This document shows positions 53,287 to 62,500 of a stretch of 64,000 bases of DNA, one piece after another. Below the pieces are notes generated by a model. It had not been told where the DNA came from. It searched no databases and worked only from the letters and a program-made list of their open reading frames with translations. Within the stretch, counting starts at the first letter, position 1; each line of letters starts with the position of its first letter. This DNA is from Phaeobacter sp. G2 (GTDB lineage Bacteria > Pseudomonadota > Alphaproteobacteria > Rhodobacterales > Rhodobacteraceae), in NCBI GenBank assembly GCA_025163595.1, contig CP104100.1, forward strand, positions 2,728,001-2,792,000. The letters are read 5' to 3'. A program made the position numbers and the translations under genes.

Positions 53287-56200
53287 TCAATGCACTAGAA
53301 GGCGCGCCTCGTGCCGTTTCAGCGAACGCCGGGCAGAGCTATAGGATTCGCGGCCTTCCTCGGACTTCAGCTCAGGGAAGATCTCATAGACTTCGTTGCG
53401 CTGCGCATTATCCAGGCCCCGCAGGGTCTGATCGCCAGGCTGGAAGCTCTCGGTCCAGGCACCATCCGACAGCACGACCTCGTGCTGGTCGAACATGAAG
53501 TGGATATAGGTGACCGAGCTGGTCTCCACCGCGTCCACCCCAGCCAGGCCGGTCAGATGTTTGGCGGCAACCAGGACTTCGCGATCTTCAAAATACAGCG
53601 CCGTTTTGTCGTTGGCCACCAAAACCCGGTGGTTGGGGCTGACCATCATATCGCGCTCGGGCAGACCATTGCCCAGGGCACCTTCGCGGATCAGGATCGG
53701 CTGCAGATGCTCTGCCGCTTTCAGCTCTGCTGTGGCAAGGCTGCGCTTACCCAGCCAGCGAATGGACTGGATGCCATTGTCCCGGGTGATGATCCGGTCC
53801 CCAACATCCAGGTCTTCGACCCGGCGCTCCCCTTCGGGGGTGGCAATCAGGGTGCCCGGCGTAAAGCAGGGAACAATGACGTTTTCGATCTCATAGAACT
53901 CGGCGGTGCCGGTGACCGCGCCACCTGCATCCAGGAAGGTGACAGTGCCGTTTTCCGGGTTGGTGCTGTCATACTCCACCTCAAGCGAGCCGCCTGGGTT
54001 TTGCTCTTCGGCAACACCGCGCAGATCAAGCACGTCGACATCGCTGTCATCCGCGTCTTCACCGCCATAGACCGTGTCATTCTGGCTGATGCCTGAAATG
54101 GTATCCGATCCGGTGCCACCACGCGCAAAATCGGTGCCATCGCCTGCGCCCAGGTCAATGCTGTCCAAGCCGGCGCCGCCGTCCAGCTCATCATCGCCCT
54201 GACCGCCTAGGATGGTGTCGTCACCCTCGCCGCCAGTCACGGTGTCATCGTCGATGCCGGCATCGATCATATCGTTGCCAGTGCCACCAGAGATCAGATC
54301 ATCGTCATCCTGACCATAGATCACATCATCGCCTGCGCCGCCTTCAATGGTATCCATGCCATTGGTGGGATCAGGATCCACAGGACGTCCGTCGGAGCCA
54401 TCATCGGTGATATTGAGCCCATCTGGGAAAGCCGGATCCAGGCCACCATAGATGGTGTCAGAGCCGTCCCCCCCCATCAGACTGTCAGAGCCCTCACCGC
54501 CGGTGATCAGGTCATCCTCGCTGCCACCATCAATGGTATCATCGTCAATACCGCCATCAATGGTATCCGAGCCCGCACCGCCGGTGATCAGATCGTTATC
54601 GTCGCCGGTGAGGATCACATCATTGCCAGCGCCACCATCCACGGTGTCGCGGTCATCGAGCGGATCAGCGTCGGCAGGCACCGCAGGGATGTTTGGCGTG
54701 GTGCCAGTATAGCCGTCAAAACCCCGGTCAGGCAGCGGCGTTGGGTCGTCCGAGGAGGTATCAATGACGTCATCTCCGTCACCACCCTCAACGCTGTCAG
54801 AGCCATCGCCCCCTTCAATGGTGTCCGCACCGTCACCGCCGTCGATGATATCGTCGCCATCGCCACCGATCAGCGAGTCATCGCCATCGTTGCCGTAAAG
54901 GATATCATCACCTTCGCCACCGTCGATGGTATCATCGCCGGGAATGCTGGTCACCGGCGTCCCCAGGGCATCAAAGAACACATCGCTGACAACAACGCTG
55001 CTGTTGATGGTGCCATCCTGAGTATGGGTAATAACAATCGACGACACCGGACCGGGAATTGTCACCAACATCGAGGTGTCGGGGTTGTCGTCGCTGGTAA
55101 AGGTATCGTCTTCGCGCGTCGAAGCCGTATCATAGCCGGCAATCGCATCGGTATCTTCCATCGTCAGCGCCGGGCCACCGGCCAGGTTCACCACAATGGG
55201 GTTTCCGGCTGCGTCAAAGGCCGTGATCTGCACCTGGCTGTCTGCATCAATATCGCTGATACGGAAAGACACATCGCCAACCGGATCCGAGAAATCCAGC
55301 TGGTAGTCGGCGGTGCTGCCATCAGAGCTGACATCCGCGTTCAGCCCGCTTTGCGGGTCAGCGGTGACGCCACCGGTGTTGATGTTACCAACAAACTGCG
55401 GCACGTCGGTAAATTCCGTCGCCGTGTCACCCGAACTGCTGGAGACCGAGAAATTAACAGTGACTGAGCCAGTGTCCTGCGAGAAACCGCCGCTCAGATC
55501 ATCACCGCTGTCAACAGGATCGCCGCCGTCAGGATCCGGTGCAAGGTCCCACTGGAACACTTCCCGGGTACCGCCACCACCGACACCCGGAACATCACTA
55601 TCCCCAGCCAGCACATCATTGCCAGTGCCACCACTCAGGCTGTCGGCACCGCCGCCGCCATGCACCGTATCGTCGCCTTCACCTGCCAGCACGGTGTCGT
55701 CACCGGTTCCGGCATTCACCAGGTCGTCATCTGGCCCATCGGCCGGATTGATCGCGTCACCGTTGTCGATCCGATCGCCTTCGGGATCGCCAAGGTAGGA
55801 GGTGTCGATCAGGTCATCACCAGCAGTGCCTTCGACAATCCCGTCAAGGCCACCACCGTTGATTTCCACAACATTGTCATCAAGCACAGCAACATAGTCG
55901 ATGCCGCCGCTAAAGGCATTGCCACCGTCACCATCCGCGCCAATGACAAAGCTGTCTTCGCCATCTGCCGCCACATCCATGGTCATGCCGACAATATCGT
56001 CGCCAGTGGTGTAGCTGGTGCCCTGTGTGGTGTTCTCAACAACCAGTGTGACGCCACCTGGGCTCCAGCCATAAGAAACCGTGACAACATCGCCGGTGGC
56101 AAAAAAGCCGGGGTCGGTTGCAAATTCCACCAGATTGCCATCATCGGCATGGGTCAGCTGAACGGTACCGTCCTCAGTGGCGCGGATCACAAAATTCTCA

Positions 56201-56517
56201 CCGTCTGCGTCATCTTCTGAGGACAGCCCACGGCTGACAACCGTTTGATCGCCAACCCCTGGATAGCCATTGGACTTAAAGGTGGTAATGACTGTGCCGG
56301 TCGTCAGATCAAAAGGATCGTCATTATCGCCCGCCACGGTGAACTGGCTACCGCCGTCGCCCAACATCCAGCCGCCTGTGTAGTTGGCGCCACCAGTTCC
56401 AACGCCGTCCTGGGCAATACCATCGCCAAGACCGCTATCGTCGTCGGTATATCCTGGACGGAAATCCCAAAGACCAATCAGATTCGCCGAATACGGGTTG
56501 TCAAAATTGTCAGCCAT
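53287..56517 (-). CDS. LamG/RTX calcium-binding protein with C-terminal Hint domain
   Basis: 1076 aa; AGGAGAACGAG precedes the ATG. Residues ~8-220 form a LamG-like lectin domain (LIGLWDFRPGY; GGIDYVAVLDDNVVE). RTX nonapeptides (GGxGxDxxx) lie at about 270-310 and 535-860, with a beta domain between (about 320-520). The Hint domain starts at VPCFTPGTLIATPEGERRVEDLD (about 880), with the splicing-type His in SPNHRVLV. No signal peptide; Asp/Gly-rich and acidic, so type I secretion is likely. Hint would self-cleave at Cys and release or ligate the N-terminal part. No exporter gene is adjacent. Confidence 0.92.
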   Translation of the reverse strand: MADNFDNPYSANLIGLWDFRPGYTDDDSGLGDGIAQDGVGTGGANYTGGWMLGDGGSQFTVAGDNDDPFDLTTGTVITTFKSNGYPGVGDQTVVSRGLSSEDDADGENFVIRATEDGTVQLTHADDGNLVEFATDPGFFATGDVVTVSYGWSPGGVTLVVENTTQGTSYTTGDDIVGMTMDVAADGEDSFVIGADGDGGNAFSGGIDYVAVLDDNVVEINGGGLDGIVEGTAGDDLIDTSYLGDPEGDRIDNGDAINPADGPDDDLVNAGTGDDTVLAGEGDDTVHGGGGADSLSGGTGNDVLAGDSDVPGVGGGGTREVFQWDLAPDPDGGDPVDSGDDLSGGFSQDTGSVTVNFSVSSSSGDTATEFTDVPQFVGNINTGGVTADPQSGLNADVSSDGSTADYQLDFSDPVGDVSFRISDIDADSQVQITAFDAAGNPIVVNLAGGPALTMEDTDAIAGYDTASTREDDTFTSDDNPDTSMLVTIPGPVSSIVITHTQDGTINSSVVVSDVFFDALGTPVTSIPGDDTIDGGEGDDILYGNDGDDSLIGGDGDDIIDGGDGADTIEGGDGSDSVEGGDGDDVIDTSSDDPTPLPDRGFDGYTGTTPNIPAVPADADPLDDRDTVDGGAGNDVILTGDDNDLITGGAGSDTIDGGIDDDTIDGGSEDDLITGGEGSDSLMGGDGSDTIYGGLDPAFPDGLNITDDGSDGRPVDPDPTNGMDTIEGGAGDDVIYGQDDDDLISGGTGNDMIDAGIDDDTVTGGEGDDTILGGQGDDELDGGAGLDSIDLGAGDGTDFARGGTGSDTISGISQNDTVYGGEDADDSDVDVLDLRGVAEEQNPGGSLEVEYDSTNPENGTVTFLDAGGAVTGTAEFYEIENVIVPCFTPGTLIATPEGERRVEDLDVGDRIITRDNGIQSIRWLGKRSLATAELKAAEHLQPILIREGALGNGLPERDMMVSPNHRVLVANDKTALYFEDREVLVAAKHLTGLAGVDAVETSSVTYIHFMFDQHEVVLSDGAWTESFQPGDQTLRGLDNAQRNEVYEIFPELKSEEGRESYSSARRSLKRHEARLLVH

Positions 56518-57869
56518 CTCGTTCTCCTAATCGGCCAAGGGCCGTTTTATCCGCCCCATAGACCAAAGCGCCCAAAACCGAATTGCAAAGTCACCGCCAC
56601 TGCGTTTCCGCAAAAGCGCAACAAAAAATAAACAACCCGATATAAGGAGAAGCACAATCGCACAGGTCGCGACCCAAGGCGCACCCCAAGCGCAACAGCG
56701 CAGGCTACGACAACAGTCGAACAGATCGAGTTCATCAAGGATCCGCAAAAAGCGTGAGAGCAGTTCACGCCGCGCTTTGCTTTGGCAGCTACGCTATACG
56801 GTCCCGAGACCAGAGATTATGTTACCCCCCAATGGGCAAGTTAATGAATAGCTGAAGCAGTTAGTTCAACAAAGAGAAAAAACTTAACGAAATTTTACAG
56901 ACCCCCGATCCGCAGCTCTCTTTGGCGCTTCACATCGCTGCCCACTGGCAGCTGAAAAGAGACCACTGTTGCCAAAGATACAGAAATCCACTCCAACCCC
57001 AGCAATAGAGGACCAACAGGAAACAATTACAGGTTCTGGCGCGCCCCCTTGTTTCCAATCACGCAACAACCGCATGGCTCGCCTCCCTTGACGCCGACCG
57101 CAAACAACCAGAAGTCTGTTTTGAGGCCCGCTTCACAATCAGCCTCAATGCGTGGAATTTCCAGAAACTGTTTCCAGTAGCGCAACGACCAGCTGCAGAA
57201 TCAACCTTACCGCAGGACAATTTCGCAGTAATCCCTATCCAAAAGACCTATCACGCCAGGGCAAACGGACAGCAGTGGGCGCAAACACAGGCGCGCCGCG
57301 CGAACCACGGATCCGGCCCCCGTCCGGTTGTACCTGTCCCCATTGCGCCAGACCGCGGGCAAGCCAGCCGCCGAAACCCTTCTACAGTGTCCGCTTCTGG
57401 AAGGTGAGAGAGCACACGTCTTCGTTCGCGATATGAACGAACGCAGTATTGTTCTTTGCCGTCTGGTGACCTCAGCCCCTGCAGTCCCAGCATCGCAAAG
57501 GACACGCGCAGGGGGGCGCCACACTGCTTTGCCGATTATATCGAAAGTTTGGACAACACCGTACAACAGAACCCCATTTCGCGCGGACGGCACGCAAAGC
57601 TCAGATGTCGCGAAAATCGCGATGCAGTTGGGTAGATTGGATTTTTTGTTGGGTTAGTGGCGGAGGGAATGACACATGCACCCAACTCTCTCCCGTGCCA
57701 ACGTCGGACCCCGAGGGACATGCGCGAATTGCTGCGCAATTATTGCAGACATCAAGTCCTTAAGGCCTGTCTCGTGGGAGATGGCATTAAAGAGGTTTCT
57801 GATCCTTGGACGTACGACAAAGCATCAGGGCTGGTCACTGACGAAGACTTCAAGCAAAACTAAAAGTTC
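56518..57869. other. 1.35-kb region without a convincing gene
   Basis: The first ~350 bases are AT-richer and probably the Hint/RTX gene's promoter region. From 57060 on, short frames on both strands overlap (for example 57207-57593 minus and 57328-57657 plus), none with a ribosome site or known family. A 68-aa frame at 57657-57863 begins at the direct-repeat copy. The region looks like decayed or inserted DNA at the edge of an accessory segment. Confidence 0.5.
57656..57669. repeat. Direct repeat AGTGGCGGAGGGAA, copy 1
   Basis: Exact 14-base repeat of 59484-59497, same orientation. The two copies bracket the zinc-ribbon fragment, the IS and the recombinase fragment (about 1.8 kb). Similarity continues loosely for about ten more bases. 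Confidence 0.5.
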
Positions 57870-57876
57870 TGACGCC

Positions 57877-58222
57877 ATGCATTTGGGGGAATTACGTCGA
57901 CTTGCAGCCGCTGCGGTCAATCCGTGGAATTTCGATATGTCGGAGGGCGATGTATCCCAATCCATCCGTTCGGCGGCTGCAGTTCTGGAGGGGGTTACTC
58001 GTCTGGAAATGATTTTACGGGATATCTGTCGAGCAACGAAAGCTCTTGCTTCCAAACTGACTGCCCTGAATGTGGTGAGCGAGTCTTTTTCATCCGTCAT
58101 AACGGTGGAAGCGTTTGGATCGATCCACCACTCGGGCCACCATGGTACAAGCACGGGTGCATGGATACTGGCTCGGGTACAAAATCGAAAACACGCAGCT
58201 CGCTGGCTTCCGACTACAAGCG
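57877..58222 (+). pseudogene. Zinc-ribbon protein gene, frameshifted and cut by an IS
   Basis: In the frame from 57891 the translation reads TSTCSRCGQSVEFRYVGG, a Gly/Ser-rich linker, then TDCPECGERVFFIRHNGG and PPLGPPWYKHGCMD: two zinc-ribbon-like Cys clusters and the LGPPWxKHxC motif of a widespread uncharacterised bacterial family. The frame has no good start: an upstream TGA lies at 57870, and the only ATG (57877) is one base out of phase. Adding one G to the run at 57885-57889 would join ATG to the domain. At its 3' end the gene runs into the IS inverted repeat after SLASDYKR. It therefore looks doubly broken; a sequencing error in the G run is possible. Confidence 0.65.
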
Positions 58223-59271
58223 GCTTTGTTGCACAAATCGGGGTCTGAGCGCATTTCCCCTTTCCCTGGACGAATTTACCCTACGGGCTCTGTGACGGGT
58301 ATGCCAAGAGCGGTGTAGCGGTTTAGGACCGCGATGCGGACTTGGATTTCCGCTACCTGCCGGTCGAAGTCCCAGGCCATCAGCGATTGGCCGAGCAGCT
58401 TCACACAGTGCATCTTGGTTTCAACGCGGCTTCGGCGGTGGTATCCGCTCCATCGTCGCCACAGCGCGCGCCCTAGGTATCGTGAGGCATTGACCGCTTC
58501 GTTTCTTGCGATGGCTCCGGCGCTTGTGGGTTTCCACGGTTTGGCGTTCTTGCGCGGCGGAATGACTGCATGAGCGCCCCGTGCTGCAATCACGTCATGG
58601 CATCTGCGCGTGTCGTAGGCACCATCGGCGGTCAATGACCCAAGGTCCTGATCTGGTGGGATTTGGTTGAGCAGTTCAGGCAACATGGGCGCATCACCGA
58701 TGTTGCTGGTGGTGACCTCTACCGCGCGAACCTCCAGCGTTTCCTCATCAATCCCGATATGTATCTTGCGCCAAATACGTCGCTTGGGGCCGCCATGCTT
58801 GCGGGCGTTCCATTCACCTTCGCCCTCTGCCTTGATGCCTGTGCTATCGATCAGAAGGTTCAGTGGGCCAGTCCCACCGCGATACGGCAAGCTCACGTTC
58901 AGCGTCTTCTGGCGGCGGCACAGCGTACTGAAATCGGGCACGGACCAATCCAGTCCGACCAGCCGCAACAGGCTCTCAACGAACCCAGCCGTCTGCCTCA
59001 GTGGCATACCGAAAAGGACTTTCATGGTCAGACAGGTCTGGATCGCGGCATCGCTGAACTTGCATTGACGACCGCGCCTGCCGGTCGGTGGCGGTGTTCA
59101 AACCATCTCGGGATCAAACCAGATCGCCAACGATCCACGCTGCTTCAGCGCGTCATTGTAAGACGACCAATTCGTGGTCTTATACTTCGTAGGGGCCCAA
59201 CTGCTCATGCATCCCAGCTATCACGCTGGATTCATACAGTGAATCCCCGTCACGATTTGTGCAACAAAGCC
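58222..59271 (-). mobile_element. IS5-family insertion sequence
   Basis: About 1.05 kb bounded by perfect 19-bp inverted repeats, GGCTTTGTTGCACAAATCG at 58222-58240 and its complement at 59253-59271. These ends and the transposase are typical of the IS5 family (IS427-like group). If the ends are taken one base in, a 2-bp CG duplication flanks the element (58221-58222 and 59271-59272). Joining the flanks restores a continuous frame of the interrupted zinc-ribbon gene (SDYKRPIPTRATRRLKG). Confidence 0.9.
58276..59208 (-). pseudogene. IS5-family transposase with an in-frame stop
   Basis: From ATG 59208 (MSSWAPTKYKTTNWSSYNDALK) the frame runs 310 codons but has TGA at codon 37 (59098-59100), where relatives have Trp (FDPEMV-W). 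The rest is intact: KVLFGMPLRQTAGFVESLLRL, the DDE acidic residues in LLIDSTGIK, LTADGAYDTR and the Glu in RRSRVETKMHCVK. Translation could restart at ATG 59025, giving 249 aa without the N-terminal DNA-binding part. The single-base change suggests recent inactivation. Confidence 0.88.
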
Positions 59272-59311
59272 GGCCCATTCCGACAAGAGCGACGCGCCGC
59301 CTGAAAGGGAT

Positions 59312-59374
59312 GTGCCTGCCGTCGCCTATGTCCGGATGTCGACTGATCACCAGAAGTACTCGACAGAGACCGCT
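59312..59374 (+). pseudogene. 5' fragment of a serine recombinase gene
   Basis: Just outside the IS, GTG 59312 opens a frame reading PAVAYVRMSTDHQKYSTE, the N-terminal start of resolvase/invertase-type serine recombinases, including the catalytic Ser (RMST). Beyond this the frame (to 59566) has no recombinase character. Only about 20 codons of the ~200-550 expected remain. It points to a past site-specific element at this locus. Confidence 0.72.
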
Positions 59375-59483
59375 TTCGGCCCACCTGCCGCAGGGGCCAG
59401 TGTTCAGCCCCACCCGTATAACCCCCGAAAGCAACGGAAAAATCCGGCCGCAGCCGGATCGGGAGAACGCTTTCGCGGGGGCA

Positions 59484-59497
59484 AGTGGCGGAGGGAA
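59484..59497. repeat. Direct repeat AGTGGCGGAGGGAA, copy 2
   Basis: Second exact copy of the 14-base repeat at 57656-57669. It lies between the recombinase fragment and the giant ATPase-nuclease gene, and may be one edge of an inserted or duplicated segment. Confidence 0.5.
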
Positions 59498-59562
59498 CGG
59501 GACACTTGTCGAACCTTCTCCACCCTCGTGCGCCCTGCATTGTTGATTATTGGAACCGACTT

Positions 59563-62500
59563 CTAAATCCGATAACTTACACGCGCACCCTCATCGATGA
59601 CCGCAAAGTGCTCCGCGTACCTAGGGTCATATGGGTTAGGAAGGAGAGTAAACGTTGGCGATGCGGAAAGGGCATTGCTCACTCTCAAGATGTGGAAGAC
59701 TTTTGTCACCTTTTTCCCCCTTCTTCCAACAAGTTCGCGGGCAAGACGTACCTCCGACGAACCAAGTGTGAAATCAGTGGACTCTGAATCAGTAGACTTG
59801 ATCTCAATGAAGTAGGTACACCCTTCATGCGCAAACAAAACGTCACATCCACGCCCCTCATCAACATTGGGAGAATTATCTGGATAGGCCTTTTCGCTAT
59901 AAGCAGATACCCAATTTGAAGGAGAAATGACTGCGGCACCATATCTTCGGCGAAGCCATCTGAAGGCATGGATCTCACCTGCAGCTCCAATCAAATCTTC
60001 CATATTTTTGCATTGCCGTTTCGGCGCCCGTGTCTTCTTGTCCTTGTCGCGACGTGTCGTGGGCTTCGGCTTATTAAGCTTCTTGGGGACCATCGGCGCG
60101 TGCAGATCGAATCCCAGCAAAGACGCGAGGCTCTCGTCATCAATCTGGTCGGCGATGTGATCGAAAAGATTAGAAATGTTAGTTTCTGAGTTATCGAATT
60201 CTGCCCCACAGACCTTTACCATACGCTTCCGCCTGTCGGCGTCTTGTCGAACTTTTTCCAAGGCAGCCGCCGCGCCGTCCAGTTGCTCGGCCGAAACTCC
60301 AAGGGACTCTGGAAGAGTTTCCAGAGATTGGGCATTTTTCAGACCATGGCGAAGATCCTGTGGTACAGCCTCAGTCAAATTGTCGGCAACCAATTCGAAT
60401 ACGGTACGTTGGGTCCAATTGACGGAATAGATTGACCGATCCTGCGCCAGTACGGGAGCCAGGGCATCGTTTCCAAACCCGGCCAGCCAGTCAGCGGATT
60501 GTTCGCGTCCGGCCTCTGTGTGCCACGCCGTCGCGGTGAGACGGAATCTGTCGAGAACCGCCGCAACAAGTTTTCGATTAGCCTTTGACACATCGAGGGG
60601 ATCTGAGATTGCCATTTGGTCGGATTCATCGAGGTATCGTGCTAGCGAATCTGGAGAGTCTGCTGCTGCAATGACTTCTGATAGGTCATCGGAAAAGCCT
60701 AAATTTGTGATCTCCTTGGCGATTGCCTTGAAGAACTCCGAAAACGGCACTCTCCAGAAAGCACGCGCTGCATCGTCAGGGCAACCGACACTCTCGATAT
60801 GTGACATCAACTCGGGATAGGTTGGCCCATCCATATCATCAGCTGTCAACGTAGCCGCAATTCGTCTTAAATGCAGAGCTGCTGCTTCTCGATGGCCGGA
60901 AAACTCCTTCCCGGCAGCCGGATTCAAAAGTTCAGCTTCACCGGATCTTGCCAACTCAGCATTCCATGCCGACAGTTCGACCCTGCTCCCCAACAAGTCG
61001 CGCACTGAACGTCCAAATTCGAAGACATCTCTCGCCTCAAGGGCGGCCTGCAAGACACGTTCGGCCAGCATATCGCTGTCGAGCACAGCGCAAAGCGGAG
61101 CAAGGATCAGATCCCTTTGATCGGCTTTCTGCAACTGCGCAGACTGTTCAGGGCAAGACAACACCCACATTAGACGCGACAGCCTTTCAACTGCGGGACC
61201 CAAATCTCCGCGCCACAGTTCGAATACTTCCCTGTAGTGCTCAAGCGATAAGTCCATCTGCCCGAGGAGGCGCGAAACAACGACCTCATCCAGGTCAGGC
61301 CAGACTTCGCTCAAGCCCTTACGTATCTGAAACTTAAGGTCCTCTCGTTCGATCATCTGAGTGAACGCATCTGCTACAGGTTCAATGTCCTCCCGCCATT
61401 CGTTGTCCAATAACAGCCGATGCTCGGCCTCCAGCCAGACAGATTTTTGCACGCGAGGCTCTGCTACCTGTCGATTATCGACTTCAGGAACCAATCCCAA
61501 GTCAGGCACGATAGAAACTTGGGCGCTGCGAAGGATATCCAAGTAGCGATTAAAACTCGTAGCCGAGGTTCCTCGGGCATTAACACCGTGAAACGCTGCG
61601 ATTGTCAGGACAAACGGAATCGTCTCGTCGAGACCAGAGAAAGAAGTTAGCGGTACGCTATCTTCGGAAATCCATTTAGCCCCGGCAGAAAGCGGTGCCA
61701 TATGAATCTGGGCCGCGTTGAGGACACCGGCATCGTAGGCATTTTCAAAATCATCTGAAAGGCGCGTTGCATCAGTGGGTTCGATGGTGACGGCAGGTAG
61801 ATTGAAATGACGCAACGTGGACAATGTGGTGCGCGGATTCGGTAAATACACTGGTTCGTCCGAAGTCGGTGTCAAAGCAGCCAAGGAACCGTCTGGTTGG
61901 TGTGCCACAATCTGCTCGGGAAAATCTTCGACAGAGAACGGCTTAAACGCCTTCCAGGCAGTCCTGATTTGTCCAATGAAAACATCCCTGTTCTGGTATG
62001 CTTGCGCTTTCGCCGTATCCGCAAGACAAGCCAACAACCGTGGATCGTTTGACGCTTCGTCCGGTGCATAGGTCGGCATACCTAGGGATCCCAAGAAGGT
62101 CACAAGACCTTCGCTCCGATCCAACTGTTCCGCCATTGCCGGGGGGAGCGGTGAAAGGTGTTCAAGAGTCCAAGCGCGCCCACGAGCGAGATGTTGACTC
62201 GGAACATACCAGCGAGATGACGCGGCAGTCCAAGTCCAACTTTCATTGTCGTTGTACTCACCGATCCAATCGAGTGACCCAAGTACCTGCAACAGCGGCG
62301 ATCGGATCGTGAAGTAATCTGAGGAGCCCTCGACACGAGTGATAGAGAGACCTGCCCAATTGTCCTGCCACCCGCCAGCACTTGCCATCACAACATCAAA
62401 AAAGGCCGCGCGAGCTTCCAAGTCAAATTCTTCATATCTTTCCAGCCCTGGAATCCAGAGTATGTCTCCAATTTCGTAGTAGCCGTTATTGTAACGAGGT

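Noticed and set aside
53287..55750. Repeated short words that could suggest a CRISPR array or satellite
   Set aside because: They are codons for RTX GGxGxDxxx nonapeptides in a single long frame, with no constant repeat-spacer spacing.
56884..57075. 63-aa minus-strand frame
   Set aside because: No ribosome site or family; it lies in the AT-richer gap.
57207..57657. Overlapping frames on both strands (128 aa minus, 109 aa plus)
   Set aside because: No ribosome site, no recognisable family, and mutual overlap; typical of GC-rich noncoding DNA.
59484..59530. Possible tRNA-Ser 3' end on the minus strand (TGGCGGAGGGA near GTCGAACC)
   Set aside because: The T-arm and acceptor stem do not pair and the rest of a tRNA is missing; at most a chance likeness or remnant attachment site.
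59312..59566. Treating the 84-aa frame as a whole recombinase
   Set aside because: Only the first ~20 residues match recombinases; the rest reads Pro/Arg-rich noncoding sequence.
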